From the NCBI GenBank assembly GCA_023441105.1, contig JAEZQX010000069.1, positions 1 to 6,707 on the forward strand: a stretch of DNA of 6,707 nucleotides. Direction: 5' to 3'. How positions within the stretch are numbered: position 1 is the stretch's first letter; every line of letters begins with the position of its first letter. Below the pieces are notes generated by a model. It searched no databases, had not been told where the DNA came from, and saw only the letters and a program-made list of their open reading frames with translations. The position numbers and the translations under genes were made by a program. The DNA is from Pseudomonadota bacterium (GTDB lineage Bacteria > Pseudomonadota > Gammaproteobacteria > Burkholderiales > Burkholderiaceae). Shown here in pieces: positions 6,239 through 6,707 of this stretch.

Positions 6239-6707
6239 GGCGCCAGCTTGACGGTGGCGAGGCGGCGCAGGAGTTGCTGCACCATGTCTCTCTGCATGTC
6301 CCGATAAAGCAGGGCTTCCTCGTCGACACGGGCGGTCAGCTGATTGTCGGCGGCGCTGATGTCCCGGCGCAGGATGATCTCGCTGGCCGGGATGAACTCG
6401 CGCTCCTCCGCGCCGGTGGCGCGGAACTGCAATCGCAGCCGCAGCTCGTATTCGCGCGGCCGTCCGACCGCCGAATAGGCCACGATGTCACGCTCGCGGG
6501 TTTCTCCCAGGACCTGCAGCACCACCTGCGCCTCCTCGCGCTTGGTAACCAGCTTGGTGGAGGTGCTGCGCTGCAGTTCCCGGCGGAACTCCTCGCCCAG
6601 GGCCGAGCCGGGCGCAAAGCCCGAATAGAGCGTCGCGAAGGGCAGGTCGGCATTTTGCCGCAGGCGAAAGCCGCAGCCCGCCAGGCCGCCGGCAGCCAGG
6701 CCGGCGG
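6235..6707 (-). CDS. lptE: LPS-assembly lipoprotein LptE (start outside window)
   Basis: LptE is the outer-membrane lipoprotein that plugs the LptD barrel and helps insert lipopolysaccharide into the outer leaflet. The frame is open to the window edge and gives 156 residues. It begins within a signal peptide rich in Ala, Gly and Leu that ends in the lipobox LAGC (Cys codon 6673-6675), followed by GFRLR, the usual start of mature LptE (CGFxLR). Only about 5-12 residues of signal peptide should be missing. The mature protein would have 146 residues. Later family traits are alternating strands around EYELRLRLQFRATG and the C-terminal helix EEALLYRDMQRDMVQQLLRR. A GTG at 6525 could be mistaken for the start, but it lies 50 codons after the lipobox Cys and would remove the signal sequence. 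The stop overlaps the holA start by ATGA. In related genomes leuS commonly precedes lptE; here that lies outside the window. Confidence 0.92.
   Translation of the reverse strand, partial: AGLAAGGLAGCGFRLRQNADLPFATLYSGFAPGSALGEEFRRELQRSTSTKLVTKREEAQVVLQVLGETRERDIVAYSAVGRPREYELRLRLQFRATGAEEREFIPASEIILRRDISAADNQLTARVDEEALLYRDMQRDMVQQLLRRLATVKLAP

Noticed and set aside
6235..6525. A short 96-residue gene starting at the GTG at 6525
   Set aside because: The frame continues upstream through a lipobox and signal peptide typical of LptE, so the GTG is an internal Val codon.
6686..6707. A perfect 8-base inverted repeat (ccgccggc / gccggcgg, 6-base loop) at the window end
   Set aside because: It falls in the Ala/Gly-rich signal-peptide codons of lptE, where GCC and GGC runs make such matches by chance. 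There is no T run and the window ends there, so neither a terminator nor a regulatory role can be supported.

Overview
The window is a stretch of GC-rich bacterial chromosome with a strong G/C preference at third codon positions. It carries ordinary housekeeping genes, packed with almost no spare DNA. The gene content (paired pilT-pilU twitching ATPases, an LPS-transport lipoprotein and a HemJ-type protoporphyrinogen oxidase) and the protein sequences point to a Gram-negative proteobacterium. A betaproteobacterium, possibly of the Rhodocyclales, is the best guess; this placement is inferred from remembered family sequences, not from a search.

Layout: positions 1-1613 (+ strand) hold the 3' part of pilT and a complete pilU, the two retraction ATPases of type IV pili. 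After only 19 bases the rest of the window (1633-6707) is a single minus-strand gene run. Read in its own direction it is lptE (5' end cut by the window edge), holA, proA, hemJ, a DsbA/GST-kappa-fold isomerase of the 2-hydroxychromene-2-carboxylate isomerase family, and an RlmL-type 23S rRNA guanine methyltransferase.

The minus-strand genes look like one operon arranged as three tightly coupled pairs. lptE/holA overlap by ATGA, proA/hemJ by TGATG, and isomerase/rlmL by TTGA. The pairs are separated by gaps of 30 and 33 bases, each carrying a recognisable Shine-Dalgarno sequence for the next pair. The products serve unrelated processes: outer-membrane LPS assembly, the DNA polymerase III clamp loader, proline synthesis, haem synthesis, an uncharacterised small-molecule reaction and ribosome modification. 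The grouping therefore suggests shared growth-related expression rather than one pathway.

There are no RNA genes, mobile elements, CRISPR arrays or long non-coding stretches; the longest gap between genes is 40 bases. I found no evidence of a novel multi-gene system here. The most useful points are the TTG start of the methyltransferase, the orphan isomerase, and the paired overlap architecture.
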